The notes under the pieces were generated by a model, which had not been told where the DNA came from, made no database searches, and saw nothing but the letters and a program-made list of their open reading frames with translations. A stretch of DNA of 58,636 nt. Origin: Armatimonadota bacterium. GTDB taxonomy: Bacteria; Armatimonadota; Armatimonadia; Armatimonadales; Capsulimonadaceae. A program made the translations under genes and the position numbers. Location: positions 1 through 58,636 of the forward strand of contig JAFAZD010000110.1 of assembly GCA_019239955.1 (NCBI GenBank). The letters are read 5' to 3'. Numbering within the stretch: the stretch's first letter is position 1; the number at the start of each line of letters is the position of its first letter. Below, piece by piece: positions 27,639-36,400 of the stretch.

Positions 27639-28619
27639 TCAGAGCGGGGCGGGGGGCTGGAGGTGTTCGAAGCGCTCGCGGCGGAGCGTGACCCGACGGA
27701 GATGCGCGGCGGCCGCGGCGGCCTGGCGGGGCCGGCCGAGCCGGGTGAGGCAGGTGACGCGCTGCAACAGCGCCTCCGCATTATCCGGGGAGCGCCGCAG
27801 CACGGCCACGCAGACGCCCAGGGCGTCCCGCACACGGCCTGCCTCCAGGTACAACTGGCCCAGCAGCAGCGACGCCCGCAGCAAGCCCCGGCCGCCGCTG
27901 GCGGCGCGCGCGGCGTAGGCCGTCGCCGCCTTCAGGGAGGCGGGGGTGCGCGGCTTGAGGGTGCAGACCACCGCCATCAGGTAGCACCATTCGGGGTCGC
28001 CGGGGCCGCCATGCGGGTCGGCGGCCAGGGCGCGCTCGGCCCCCGCCAGGTCCCGCAGGTCAATCTCCAGGCCCGTCAGGTCCCGCGCATAGCGGCTCTC
28101 GGTGGGGGCCAGGCGGTGCGCGCGCCGCAGCGCCGCCAGGGCCTGCGGCCACTGGGACTGCCGGCGGGCGAGGTCGCCATAGGCCCATGCCGCCGCCGCG
28201 TCGTCCGGGAGCAGCCGGGTGGCCCGTGCCGCCGACGCCAGCGCGCCCCGCTCGTCGCCCGCCGCCCTTTGTGCCTCGGCCAGCTTCAGCAACAACGGGC
28301 CATCGTCGGGCCGCAGCCGCGCGGCGGCCTGGTAGTCGGCGGCGGCCCCGGACGCATCGCGCACCTGCTGGGCGAGGTCGCCCAGCCGCTCCCAGCAGTC
28401 GGGAAAGGCCGGATCCTCCCGCGCACCCGCCTCCCACTCCCGCTGCGCCTCCGCGAACTGGCCTCGGGCGGCGGCCTCCTCGCCGCGCGCCAGGTGAGTC
28501 CGGCCCGGACGCGCGTACCGGCATGCCTGCCAGGCCCTCGCGCCCAGGGCCGCGATCAGCCCAGCCGCCGCTAGGCGCGCGGCCAGGCGCCGCCAGGGAC
28601 GCTCACTCACCGCGATCAC
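27639..28619 (-). CDS. Tetratricopeptide repeat protein
   Basis: Repeated helical motifs (GQFAEAQREWEAGAREDPAFPDCWERLGDLAQ, ASGAAADYQAAARLRPDDGPLLLKLAEAQRAAGD...). Confidence 0.75.
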   Translation of the reverse strand: MIAVSERPWRRLAARLAAAGLIAALGARAWQACRYARPGRTHLARGEEAAARGQFAEAQREWEAGAREDPAFPDCWERLGDLAQQVRDASGAAADYQAAARLRPDDGPLLLKLAEAQRAAGDERGALASAARATRLLPDDAAAAWAYGDLARRQSQWPQALAALRRAHRLAPTESRYARDLTGLEIDLRDLAGAERALAADPHGGPGDPEWCYLMAVVCTLKPRTPASLKAATAYAARAASGGRGLLRASLLLGQLYLEAGRVRDALGVCVAVLRRSPDNAEALLQRVTCLTRLGRPRQAAAAAAHLRRVTLRRERFEHLQPPAPL

Positions 28620-28893
28620 CCCCCGCGATCACTCGTCCCGGTGCAACCCGGCCTCGTGCGTGGGCAGCAGGCCGGTGCCGCCCTCCACCTGAGGCGCACG
28701 GGTCCAGCTGGCCGTCCCGCGACAGCAGGCGCAGGGCCTCCTCCTGGCAGGTCCTGGGGCGGAACGATCGTCCTCATGGCTTCCTCCGGGTTTCCCCGAC
28801 GGGGCCGAGGCGCGGCCCGTTCAGGGAGCGCCAGCCCGGCGCTGCTTCACACTCCGACCCCTTCCGGCACCCGGATGATGGACGGCCGCGCGC

Positions 28894-29421
28894 TCAGGGC
28901 AGCACCTCCACAAAGATGGTGCTCATCGGCTGCGTCTGGGGCTGGTTGACCCGCACCCGCACCGCGTAGCCGGGCGTCCACCGGAGGAACGTGGAGCGGC
29001 GCTGGCGGTTCGAGACGTCCGTGTCGATGTGGCCGGCCCCCGCCGGGCCCTGGACGGCCCATGATCCGCTCAACTCCGGCAGCGGTCCGTCTCCGGCGCG
29101 CGGGATCCCGGCAAGCGCGGCGTAGAAGCGCCAGACTCGCCTCTGCCCCCCCCGCACGCTCATCGCCCGCCACGTCGGCTCGTCGCTCATCACCGTGACT
29201 CCGGGGAAGCTCCAGCGCTCCAGCACCGCCTGGGCGATGGCCGGCGGGAGCGGGCGCGCCGCCGCGGCCCGTTTCGGCGACATGACGCCCGCTGGCCGGT
29301 GGAACAGCCCCGCCCGGCCCAGGATCAGGCCGGCGGCGGCGGCCGCGACGGCCAGGAAGGCCCCCTGCGCCAGCCGCCGCGGCACCCTGTCCGTCACCGG
29401 CCCCTCCTGCTCGTGTCCCAA
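28894..29421 (-). CDS. Hypothetical membrane-anchored protein
   Basis: N-terminal TM (GAFLAVAAAAAGLILGRAGLF); 175-aa uninterrupted ORF. Start uncertain. Confidence 0.55.
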   Translation of the reverse strand: MGHEQEGPVTDRVPRRLAQGAFLAVAAAAAGLILGRAGLFHRPAGVMSPKRAAAARPLPPAIAQAVLERWSFPGVTVMSDEPTWRAMSVRGGQRRVWRFYAALAGIPRAGDGPLPELSGSWAVQGPAGAGHIDTDVSNRQRRSTFLRWTPGYAVRVRVNQPQTQPMSTIFVEVLP

Positions 29422-29722
29422 GTGCTCCCCTCGGCGCTCTGTTCGCCCCCGCTGCCGGCTTCTCCTCCCTGGCGCGCAAGGATGCGCCCCGGGGTCGTTC
29501 CGCTCTCGCGCCGGGCGACCGAAGTTTCGCCCAGGGGACTGAACTCACGGCTCACACAGCGCACCGTCCGCCCGAGCGGGCGTGCTGGCTTTGCATCGGC
29601 GCAGGCCGAGAGCGCACTGAATCTTCCAGCGAGCAAAGGCAGAGATGGAACTTTCGGGGGCCGGGGAATGTAGATTTTCTCAGAACTCCGCGCTAACGCC
29701 GCGGATCAGGAGTGTTTCTTAT

Positions 29723-30403
29723 ATGACAGACACAAGACAGTCCCGCAAGCCGTTTCTTCCCCCACTGCTGCTCGCCGTCCTGATGGCCGGTCTGGCCTAT
29801 GCGACGCTCACCGTGCCCGGACGCACGGCGCCGGGCGTGACGCAGGCGGTGACGGCCCCCCCGCCGCCGGGCCGGGACATGGCGACCTTCGCCGCCGGGT
29901 GCTTCTGGAGCATGGAGGCCATCTTCCAGCAGCTCAGGGGCGTCGAGAAGGTCGAGCCGGGCTACGCCGGCGGGACCCTGCCCCATCCCCGCTACGAGCA
30001 GGTGGAGACGGGAACGACGGGCTACGCGGAGACGGTCAACATCACATTTGACCCCAAGGTGATCTCGTACCGCGATCTGCTGCGGGTGCTGCTGACGGTG
30101 CGCGACCCCACCACGCTCAACCAGCAGGGGCCGGACGCGGGGCCGCAGTACCGGTCGGTGATCTTCTACCGCAGCGAGGGGCAGAAGCGGGCCGCCGAGA
30201 TGATGATCCGGCAGATCACGACAGAGCATCTCTGGAATCAGCCGATCGTCACGGCCATAGCGCCCTTCACCACCTTCTACCGCGCCGAGGACTACCACCT
30301 GGACTACTACCGCCATCACCCGAACGAGCCGTACTGCCAGTACGTCATCGCCCCGGAGATCGCCCAGTTCCGGGCCGAGTTCAAGTCCAAGCTGAAGCGA
30401 TAG
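29723..30403 (+). CDS. msrA: Peptide methionine sulfoxide reductase MsrA (membrane/secreted form)
   Basis: TFAAGCFWSMEAIFQQLRGVEKVEPGYAGG...GYAETVNITFDPKVISYRDLL...DAGPQYRSVIFY...FYRAEDYHLDYY; N-terminal hydrophobic anchor. Confidence 0.93.
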   Translation: MTDTRQSRKPFLPPLLLAVLMAGLAYATLTVPGRTAPGVTQAVTAPPPPGRDMATFAAGCFWSMEAIFQQLRGVEKVEPGYAGGTLPHPRYEQVETGTTGYAETVNITFDPKVISYRDLLRVLLTVRDPTTLNQQGPDAGPQYRSVIFYRSEGQKRAAEMMIRQITTEHLWNQPIVTAIAPFTTFYRAEDYHLDYYRHHPNEPYCQYVIAPEIAQFRAEFKSKLKR

Positions 30404-30431
30404 CGTCAGGCCGCGCGCCGAATGCCGAATA

Positions 30432-30556
30432 ACCGTTCAGCCTTCACGGGGCTGAAGCCTCATGCTGCCAAGTTCAAATGCCCGCCTGCCCGCGCAGGCG
30501 GGCATTTGCCCTTCACAGCCCGGCGTTTCAACGCCGGGAACGTTCAGCGCCGGGTG
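30432..30556. repeat. Three consecutive perfect hairpins (composite palindromic element)
   Basis: TTCAGCCttcacgGGCTGAA-type, AAATGCCCGCCTGCccgcGCAGGCGGGCATTT and CCCGGCGTTtcAACGCCGGG in the msrA downstream region. Confidence 0.7.
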
Positions 30557-30675
30557 AGATCGTCCCTAAGAACATTTCCGTGATCCCGTTCGTCTTTGAT
30601 GATGTCGCTGCTATAGCGATTGTATTTGACGCAGGAGGCGGAACCGGCGCAGGAGGCGCCTAGGAAAGCACAACA

Positions 30676-31185
30676 TTGGAGATGAACATGAACCGAAGAA
30701 CGTTTGCGAGCAGGGCGCTGGCGAAGTGCCTGGCACCTGCGGTGCTGGTGGGGGCGCTGCTGCCGGGGACGGCGCTGCTGCCGACGGTGGCGCAGGCTGA
30801 CCCGCCGCGCTTCTATGATGACAATGGGCCGGATCGGGACTGGGACCGGGGGGCGGCGCGGGGCGAGTTGAATTGGAGCGGGGATGTGGATGACACGGTC
30901 ATCGTTTACGTCCACGGGCGGGACGTGCGGACGCGGACCGTGCGCGGCAAGTCCGCCAACAACATCAACACCCAACTCTCCGGCCGCCTGCCGCGCGGCC
31001 CCATCTCCGTCTTCCTGCGGGAGCGGGACGGGCGGGGCAGCGTCCGCGTCGTCCAGCAGCCGACCCCCGACAACGACTTCACGGCCGCCGTGCGCATCCA
31101 TGACCCGCAGCGGGGCCGCAGTCACTACAACTTCGTACTGGCGTGGCGGCCCCTGTCCCCGCCGCCGGGGGCATTCGGCTATTAG
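30676..31185 (+). CDS. Hypothetical exported protein
   Basis: MNRRTFASRALAKCLAPAVLVGALLPGTALLPTVAQA signal (Tat-like NRRTFA) then a beta-rich domain TVIVYVHGRDVRTRTVRGKSANNINTQLSGRLPRGPISVFLRERDGRGSVRVVQQPT. Confidence 0.65.
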   Translation: MEMNMNRRTFASRALAKCLAPAVLVGALLPGTALLPTVAQADPPRFYDDNGPDRDWDRGAARGELNWSGDVDDTVIVYVHGRDVRTRTVRGKSANNINTQLSGRLPRGPISVFLRERDGRGSVRVVQQPTPDNDFTAAVRIHDPQRGRSHYNFVLAWRPLSPPPGAFGY

Positions 31186-31202
31186 GGCCGGGAGCGGCGA
31201 AT

Positions 31203-31433
31203 TCAGGCGTCGCGATCGGGCGGGGAGAGGTCGGGGGGGACGGCGTGGCCGTTCCAGACGGCCCGCTCGAACTCGTAGGCGGTCCGGGCCAGCTGCTGCA
31301 GCGCCTGGGCCGCCTCGCTCAACGGCTCGGCCTCCGGCGTGATGCGCCAGGCGCGCGGCCTGGCGGGGAGGACCGTCTCCTCGTCCGCCGGAGACTCGGC
31401 GGCCGGAGGCGCCTTGCGGGGTTTGCTGCTCAT
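31203..31433 (-). CDS. Small hypothetical protein whose stop codon lies in a family B repeat end
   Basis: MSSKPRKAPPAAESPADEETVLPARPRAWRITPEAEPLSEAAQALQQLARTAYEFERAVWNGHAVPPDLSPPDRDA; reverse strand GCC TGA ATTCGCCGCT. Confidence 0.5.
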   Translation of the reverse strand: MSSKPRKAPPAAESPADEETVLPARPRAWRITPEAEPLSEAAQALQQLARTAYEFERAVWNGHAVPPDLSPPDRDA

Positions 31434-31509
31434 GGTTCTGGCTCGCATTCGTGCGGGTTCGCTGGGTCCAGTATACTGCAAAATCGCCGACGACGACAAG
31501 GGGCGGCGG

Positions 31510-32796
31510 TCAGGCCGCGTTCAGTGCGGCGATCGCCGCCCCCAACAGAAAGCAGAACGGCCGGAGGTACCCGCTGATCTCGTCCCTGTGCCGGTCGCTG
31601 TCGCCGAAGATGTTCGGCGCGCTGGACTGTATGTTCAATACCCCGACCGGCGCGCTCTGATACACGCAGGGCCAGCTGGCGAAGCTGCGGAAGGAGGCCG
31701 CCGCGAAGTAGGCGCGCACGTCCCCGGCGACCGCCTCCGGCTGGTTGACGAGCAGCCGGGTCAGCTCCTCGGCGTTCCGCACGTCGCCGACGACCTGGGC
31801 CTCGCCGCTCAGGAAGGCGCGCGGCGCGCCGAAGAGGGCGGCAGGCGCGCTGCGGTGGACGGGCAGGGCGAGGTGCTGCGGGACGCGGTTGGACTGCTCG
31901 GCCCACTGCCGCAGGATGAGGACGTGCGAGTAGGCGTCGGGACGCCACCGCGCGCCGGTGAAGGCCAGGCCGGGGTAGTCGGCACGCCGCCGGGAGCGGA
32001 CCGGGACGACGCTCATGACGTTGGCGTTGATCTCCAGGCCGCTCTTGTCGCCGTAGAAGGCCGCCGCCACGGAGCGGACCGTCTTCAGAAGCAGGGCAAA
32101 TGTCGTCTCCAGGTCCTTCGGGCCGTAGTCCCCCAGGTAATGCGTCACGTGGACCGCCTCGGCGACGGAGCGGGTGTAGAAGCTCAGGAAGGCGGCACTG
32201 GCGGAGGGTGCGGCCGGGGTCGCCTCGGCCGGCTCGTCAGGAGGCTTCGCCGGCTCCGGCCCGGCGGCAGGCGGCGGATCGGCGGGCGGCGGGACGCTGC
32301 GGATCGTCCCCAGCGGCCCCTTGCGATTCCCCTCCTGATGCGTCAGGCGCAGATAGAGCCGGTCGTAGTCCCCCGGCAGCAGGTAGTAGGTGTGTCCCTG
32401 GATCGGGTCGGGGATGAATTTGACGTCCTCGGCTTGAAAGAGCACGGGGATGAAGCGGACGTCCACCGCGCCCGCCCGGTAGAGCGCGTTGTAGATCAGG
32501 TTGGCCTCCCAGACGACGCCCAGGCCGACGCCCGGCTGTTCCTGATTGGCGACCCGGCGGTAATAGGTCTCGGTGCAGACCATCAGGACGAAGTCGGCCC
32601 GGCGAATCTGCGCCTCCATCCAGCGGGGCCAGCCCTCCGGCGGGTGCGGCTCGTACTGGTCAATGCTCGCGTCCACGCCCTCGCCCCGCAAACGCTCGGA
32701 CAGCCGGTACACCCGATCCGCATGAGCCCCGCCGTCATTCTCATGGGCGTAGCTGATCAGCACGCGCGGCGGCTTGGAGTGTTCCGGGGTCATCAT
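31510..32796 (-). CDS. SEFIR-domain protein with C-terminal GAF-like domain
   Basis: PRVLISYAHENDGGAHADRVYRLSERLRGEGVDASIDQYEPHPPEGWPRWMEAQIRRADFVLMVCTETYYRRV (SEFIR); Pro-rich linker; FRSFASWPCVYQSAPVGVLNIQSSAPNIFGDS (GAF-like). True start MMTPEHSK at 32796. Confidence 0.82.
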   Translation of the reverse strand: MMTPEHSKPPRVLISYAHENDGGAHADRVYRLSERLRGEGVDASIDQYEPHPPEGWPRWMEAQIRRADFVLMVCTETYYRRVANQEQPGVGLGVVWEANLIYNALYRAGAVDVRFIPVLFQAEDVKFIPDPIQGHTYYLLPGDYDRLYLRLTHQEGNRKGPLGTIRSVPPPADPPPAAGPEPAKPPDEPAEATPAAPSASAAFLSFYTRSVAEAVHVTHYLGDYGPKDLETTFALLLKTVRSVAAAFYGDKSGLEINANVMSVVPVRSRRRADYPGLAFTGARWRPDAYSHVLILRQWAEQSNRVPQHLALPVHRSAPAALFGAPRAFLSGEAQVVGDVRNAEELTRLLVNQPEAVAGDVRAYFAAASFRSFASWPCVYQSAPVGVLNIQSSAPNIFGDSDRHRDEISGYLRPFCFLLGAAIAALNAA

Positions 32797-33356
32797 CCTC
32801 TCAGCGTATTCGCGCCGGGAGGCGCGGGAATGATCAGCGAGGGGACGGAGGCGACGGCGGCGAGCAGGTCGGCGAAGGCGATCAGGGAGCCGCGAGCCGA
32901 CGCCAGCGCCCGGCGCAGCTCGGCGTTTTGATCCCACCGCTTCTCCCACTTTACGGCGGACACGTCGGCGGGCTTGCGGCTCTCGTAGTCGAGCAGCAGC
33001 GGGTGCCAGTGGGCGAGAAGGGGACGCAGGACGGCGTTGAGCACGGCGACGGCCAGGTAGCCGAAGCTGAATTTGCCCTGGCCCTTGGGCTGGGCCACGA
33101 CCGGGCCGTGCGCGCGCAGGATGCCGCGCGTGATGTTGAAGAGGGCGTACAGAGACGACAGGGCCTCGCGCAACAGTCCCTCCTCCGGCCCCAGCTCGGC
33201 CACGGAGATGCGCGTGACCAACTCCACGTACATCTCCCAGGCGGCGTTGCGCTCGTTCTCGTCGGGCTGCCACTTGCCGGAGACTTTCCCCAGGAACGGC
33301 AGGGTCAACTCGACATTGACTTCGGACAGGTTCACGCGGTCGGTCAGCTTGTTCAT
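32793..33356 (-). CDS. Hypothetical alpha-helical protein, partner of the SEFIR protein
   Basis: MNKLTDRVNLSEVNVELTLPFLGKVSGKWQPDENERNAAWEMYVELVTRISVAELGPEEGLLREALSSLYALFNITRGIL...; ATGA overlap with the SEFIR gene. Confidence 0.75.
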   Translation of the reverse strand: MNKLTDRVNLSEVNVELTLPFLGKVSGKWQPDENERNAAWEMYVELVTRISVAELGPEEGLLREALSSLYALFNITRGILRAHGPVVAQPKGQGKFSFGYLAVAVLNAVLRPLLAHWHPLLLDYESRKPADVSAVKWEKRWDQNAELRRALASARGSLIAFADLLAAVASVPSLIIPAPPGANTLRG

Positions 33357-33429
33357 GGGCGGCCTCCTTCCTCACGGACGTGGGCCATGTTTCCGCACCC
33401 GCCCACCGTTTTCCTGCCTGGAAGTCTGT

Positions 33430-36400
33430 TCAGGGATGGCTGGCGCTGACCGTGAGGGCCTGCGGCGCGGCGGTGGCGACGCGCTCCGGGTTGTAGTAGG
33501 GGTAGACCCGGCTCAGGGACGTGCGCGTCTTGATCGGGTACTTCGCCTTGATCTGATAGGTCAGCGTGACCGTCCGGCCCGCCTCCAGCTTCTCCATGTA
33601 GACGATGATCTGCCGCGCGGCGACCGTGTACTTGCTGATGGTCCCGCCCTGCACGGCGGCGTCCAGGGCGTCCGTCAGCGGCGTGAAGCCGGGCGGCAGG
33701 CCCAGGTCAATCAGCGGCATCTCGGCGGTCTTGTCCGTGTTGTTGCGGACGGTGGCCGTGACGGTCGCCGTGTCGTCCTGGGCCAGCGTCGTCTTGTCAT
33801 AGGCAACCCGGATGGAGAGCGGCGCGATTGCCTCCGGCCCCGACGGGACTTTGTCCCAGGGCAGGTAGTAGCGCCCGACGATCTGGTACAGCGGCGCGCC
33901 CTCGCCCTGATAGCGCAGGCCGATCTGATTGTCGCCGCCGTGGACGAACTTGGCAAGGTCCGCCTGCCGCATCACGTCGCTGTCCTCGGGCGTGAGCGCA
34001 AAGGTGGCCGCCGTCTGGCCGTTGGCGAGCACTGTGACCGTGCCGTTGCCGCCGCCCAGGGCGTTGCCGCTGGCGGAGAGCAGGGCCTTGAGCGACCAGA
34101 CCGTGCCCTGCGTGCTGCCCCAGACGCCGAAGCTGTTCTTGCTCTGGACCAGGTACGTCAGCGCCTTGCTGACGAAGCCGGCGTTTCGCCCCCAGCGGAC
34201 CAGGCCGTAGGCGGCCAGGCCGGTCGTCTCCAGGTCGGCCCCCTGCCCCTCCGCGCCCGTGAAGGTCTGCGTGTCGCTCTTCCAGTAGGCGGTCTTGTCG
34301 GTCTGGGTCGCCAGGGCGATCAGGCCGTTCGCGGCCTGCGCGGCGGCGTCGCCCCCCGGCTCCGCCTGCGTCAAGAGGTTCAGGATGACGGCCAGCGTGT
34401 ACGGGTCCTTGGCCTCGCCCAGATGGGCCTTGACGTAGTCCACGCCGCGCGCCACCTCCGGCCCTGAGTACCCGCTCTCGGCCAGCGCCCACGCGACATA
34501 GGCCGTCGTTCGCAGCGCCCCCGTCTGGCGGTTGATGATGCCCTCCGCGATGCCCTGGCCCGTCTCCTCCCAGGTTCCGTCGGCCTTCTGCCGGCCCGCC
34601 AGCCACTGCTGCGTCCGGGTGATGAGCGCGGGGTCCACGTCATGCACCTTCGCCATGTCGCCGAATTCCAGCAGGCCGTAGGCGGTCAGGATTTGATGCG
34701 CCGGCGCGCTGCCGAACCAGGAGAAGCCGCCGCCCGGCGTCTCAAACGTGACCAGGCGCTGGTAGCCGACGTTGATGTACCCCTCGGCCTTCATCTGCAA
34801 CTCCGGGTTGATGTGCTTGGTCTGCTTCAAATAGTCCAAAATCAGCACGTCCGGGTAGGTGGTGGAGCTGGTCTGCTCGAAGCAGCCGTTGGGCATCTGC
34901 AGCAGGCCGTCCAGCCCGTCCACGACCTGGCTGAACGTGCCGGGGTAGAGCTTGACCCAGACCGTGCTCGCCCCCGCGACGGCGTCGGCGGGGATGGTGA
35001 CGACGGTGTCCGCGCTGCCGTCCAGCCGGTCATTGACCGACGTGCGAACCTCCTTGCCGTTCGGCAGCACGTCTATGGTGCGGCGGACGGCATCGGAGAG
35101 GCTTGTCCCGCGCGCCGTGACCGTCAGCGGGAAGTGGCCGATGGTGTTCACGGTGAGGGGGTAGTAGACGACCGTGACCTGGTTCGGCCCGACGTGCGTG
35201 ACCTGCCGCGACGGCCCTTGCAGGGTGAACCAGGGCTGCGGGTCCAGGGTCAGCGTCACGTCCTGCGCCTGCGGCAGATAGTTGTAGACGGACACGGGGA
35301 TCTGCACGCTGTCGCCCTGGGTCAGCGCGACGGGCAGGTCCAGGTCCACGAAGAAGTCCTGGAAGACCTTGATCGGCGCGTCGCCGCTGCCGAGCTGCCC
35401 GGCGGCGCTGCTGCCCAGGGTGCTGACGCGCCAGGTGGTGATGGAGTCCGCCAGCGGCACGCGCGCCTCGGCCTGGCCGTTCGCGTCGGTGATGAGGGCC
35501 GGGTTCCAGTAGAGGGTCTCCGGGAAGAACTGGCGCACGCGCGGCGGCTCGCCGCCGATGGCGGCGGTTTTGGAGAACAGCCCCGCGTCCACCGCCCCCG
35601 CAAGGACGACTCCCATCGAATTGGCCGCGCGGCCATGAACTTCATCGGCAGCGCCGCCGGGGAAGCCGCCACCGCCGCCCCCAAACCCACCGAATCCACC
35701 CCCTGCAACGGCTCCCAGCGCCCTGAAGCGCATCATCGGCGGCTGCGGTCTCTCGTTGATGTCGTCCGCCGTGCCCCACAGGCCATCCGGGCCGGCGCTG
35801 CTCAGGGTCCAGTAGCCGTCATAGTCAGTCCGGCCGTACAGTTCGGCCTTGTACGGACGGCCCCAGGGGTCACGCAAGTCCGCTTCATGCAGGTAGCCCC
35901 GTTCGGCCAGCAAGTACAAGGGTTGCCCGGCAGCCAGCGCCTGGCTGGTATCGGCCCGGTACTTCCCCAGTGCCTGCGCGATTCTCTGATGAGTCCGGGC
36001 CATCGCCTCCGCCACCTGCGCCTTCACTTTCTCCCAGCGCGCCTGGTAGGTGTTCACCTGGAAGTCAAAATCGGTGCGGGGCGGCACGGCGGCGAGCAGC
36101 ATCGCCGCAGCCCGCTGGCGCGCCGGCTCCGGGGCCTTGACCTGGGCCGGCTCCATCAGCCCCGTCGGCGATAGGCCGTGAATCTCATACTTCGGCTCCA
36201 TCAGCTCTTTTTCCAGGGTGAAGTAAATCTTTTCCAGCCCCGGCTTCAGCTCCGAGAGCGCGAACACGCTCTCGTCAACAATTGCCACTCCCAGCGCGGT
36301 GCTGACGGGGCTTCCCTTCTGGTCATGGACGGCGAAGCGAAGCGTGGCGTCCGTGCCCGGCCCGTACACGCCTCTGTCGGCGGCGACCCGGACGCTCAGA

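Noticed and set aside
28625-28790. Possible degraded zinc-finger anti-sigma-like fragment (TCQEEALRLLSRDGQLDPCA) on the minus strand
   Set aside because: Too short, needs a frameshift to join to a start codon, and the downstream zinc ligands are not clear.
29400-29720. Regulatory RNA or family B element upstream of msrA
   Set aside because: Some similarity to family B (cgtccgcccgagcgggcg, cggcgcaggccg), but the termini are too degraded to define an element confidently.
32797-33375. N-terminal extension of minus ORF 31510-33375
   Set aside because: The frame overlaps the 187-aa partner gene; SEFIR homology and the ATGA junction place the start at 32796.
34642-36174. Long plus-strand ORF (510 aa) opposite the alpha-2-macroglobulin gene
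   Set aside because: Antisense artefact of high-GC codon usage; composition (Arg/Gly/Val-rich, no domains) matches a mirror of the true minus-strand gene.
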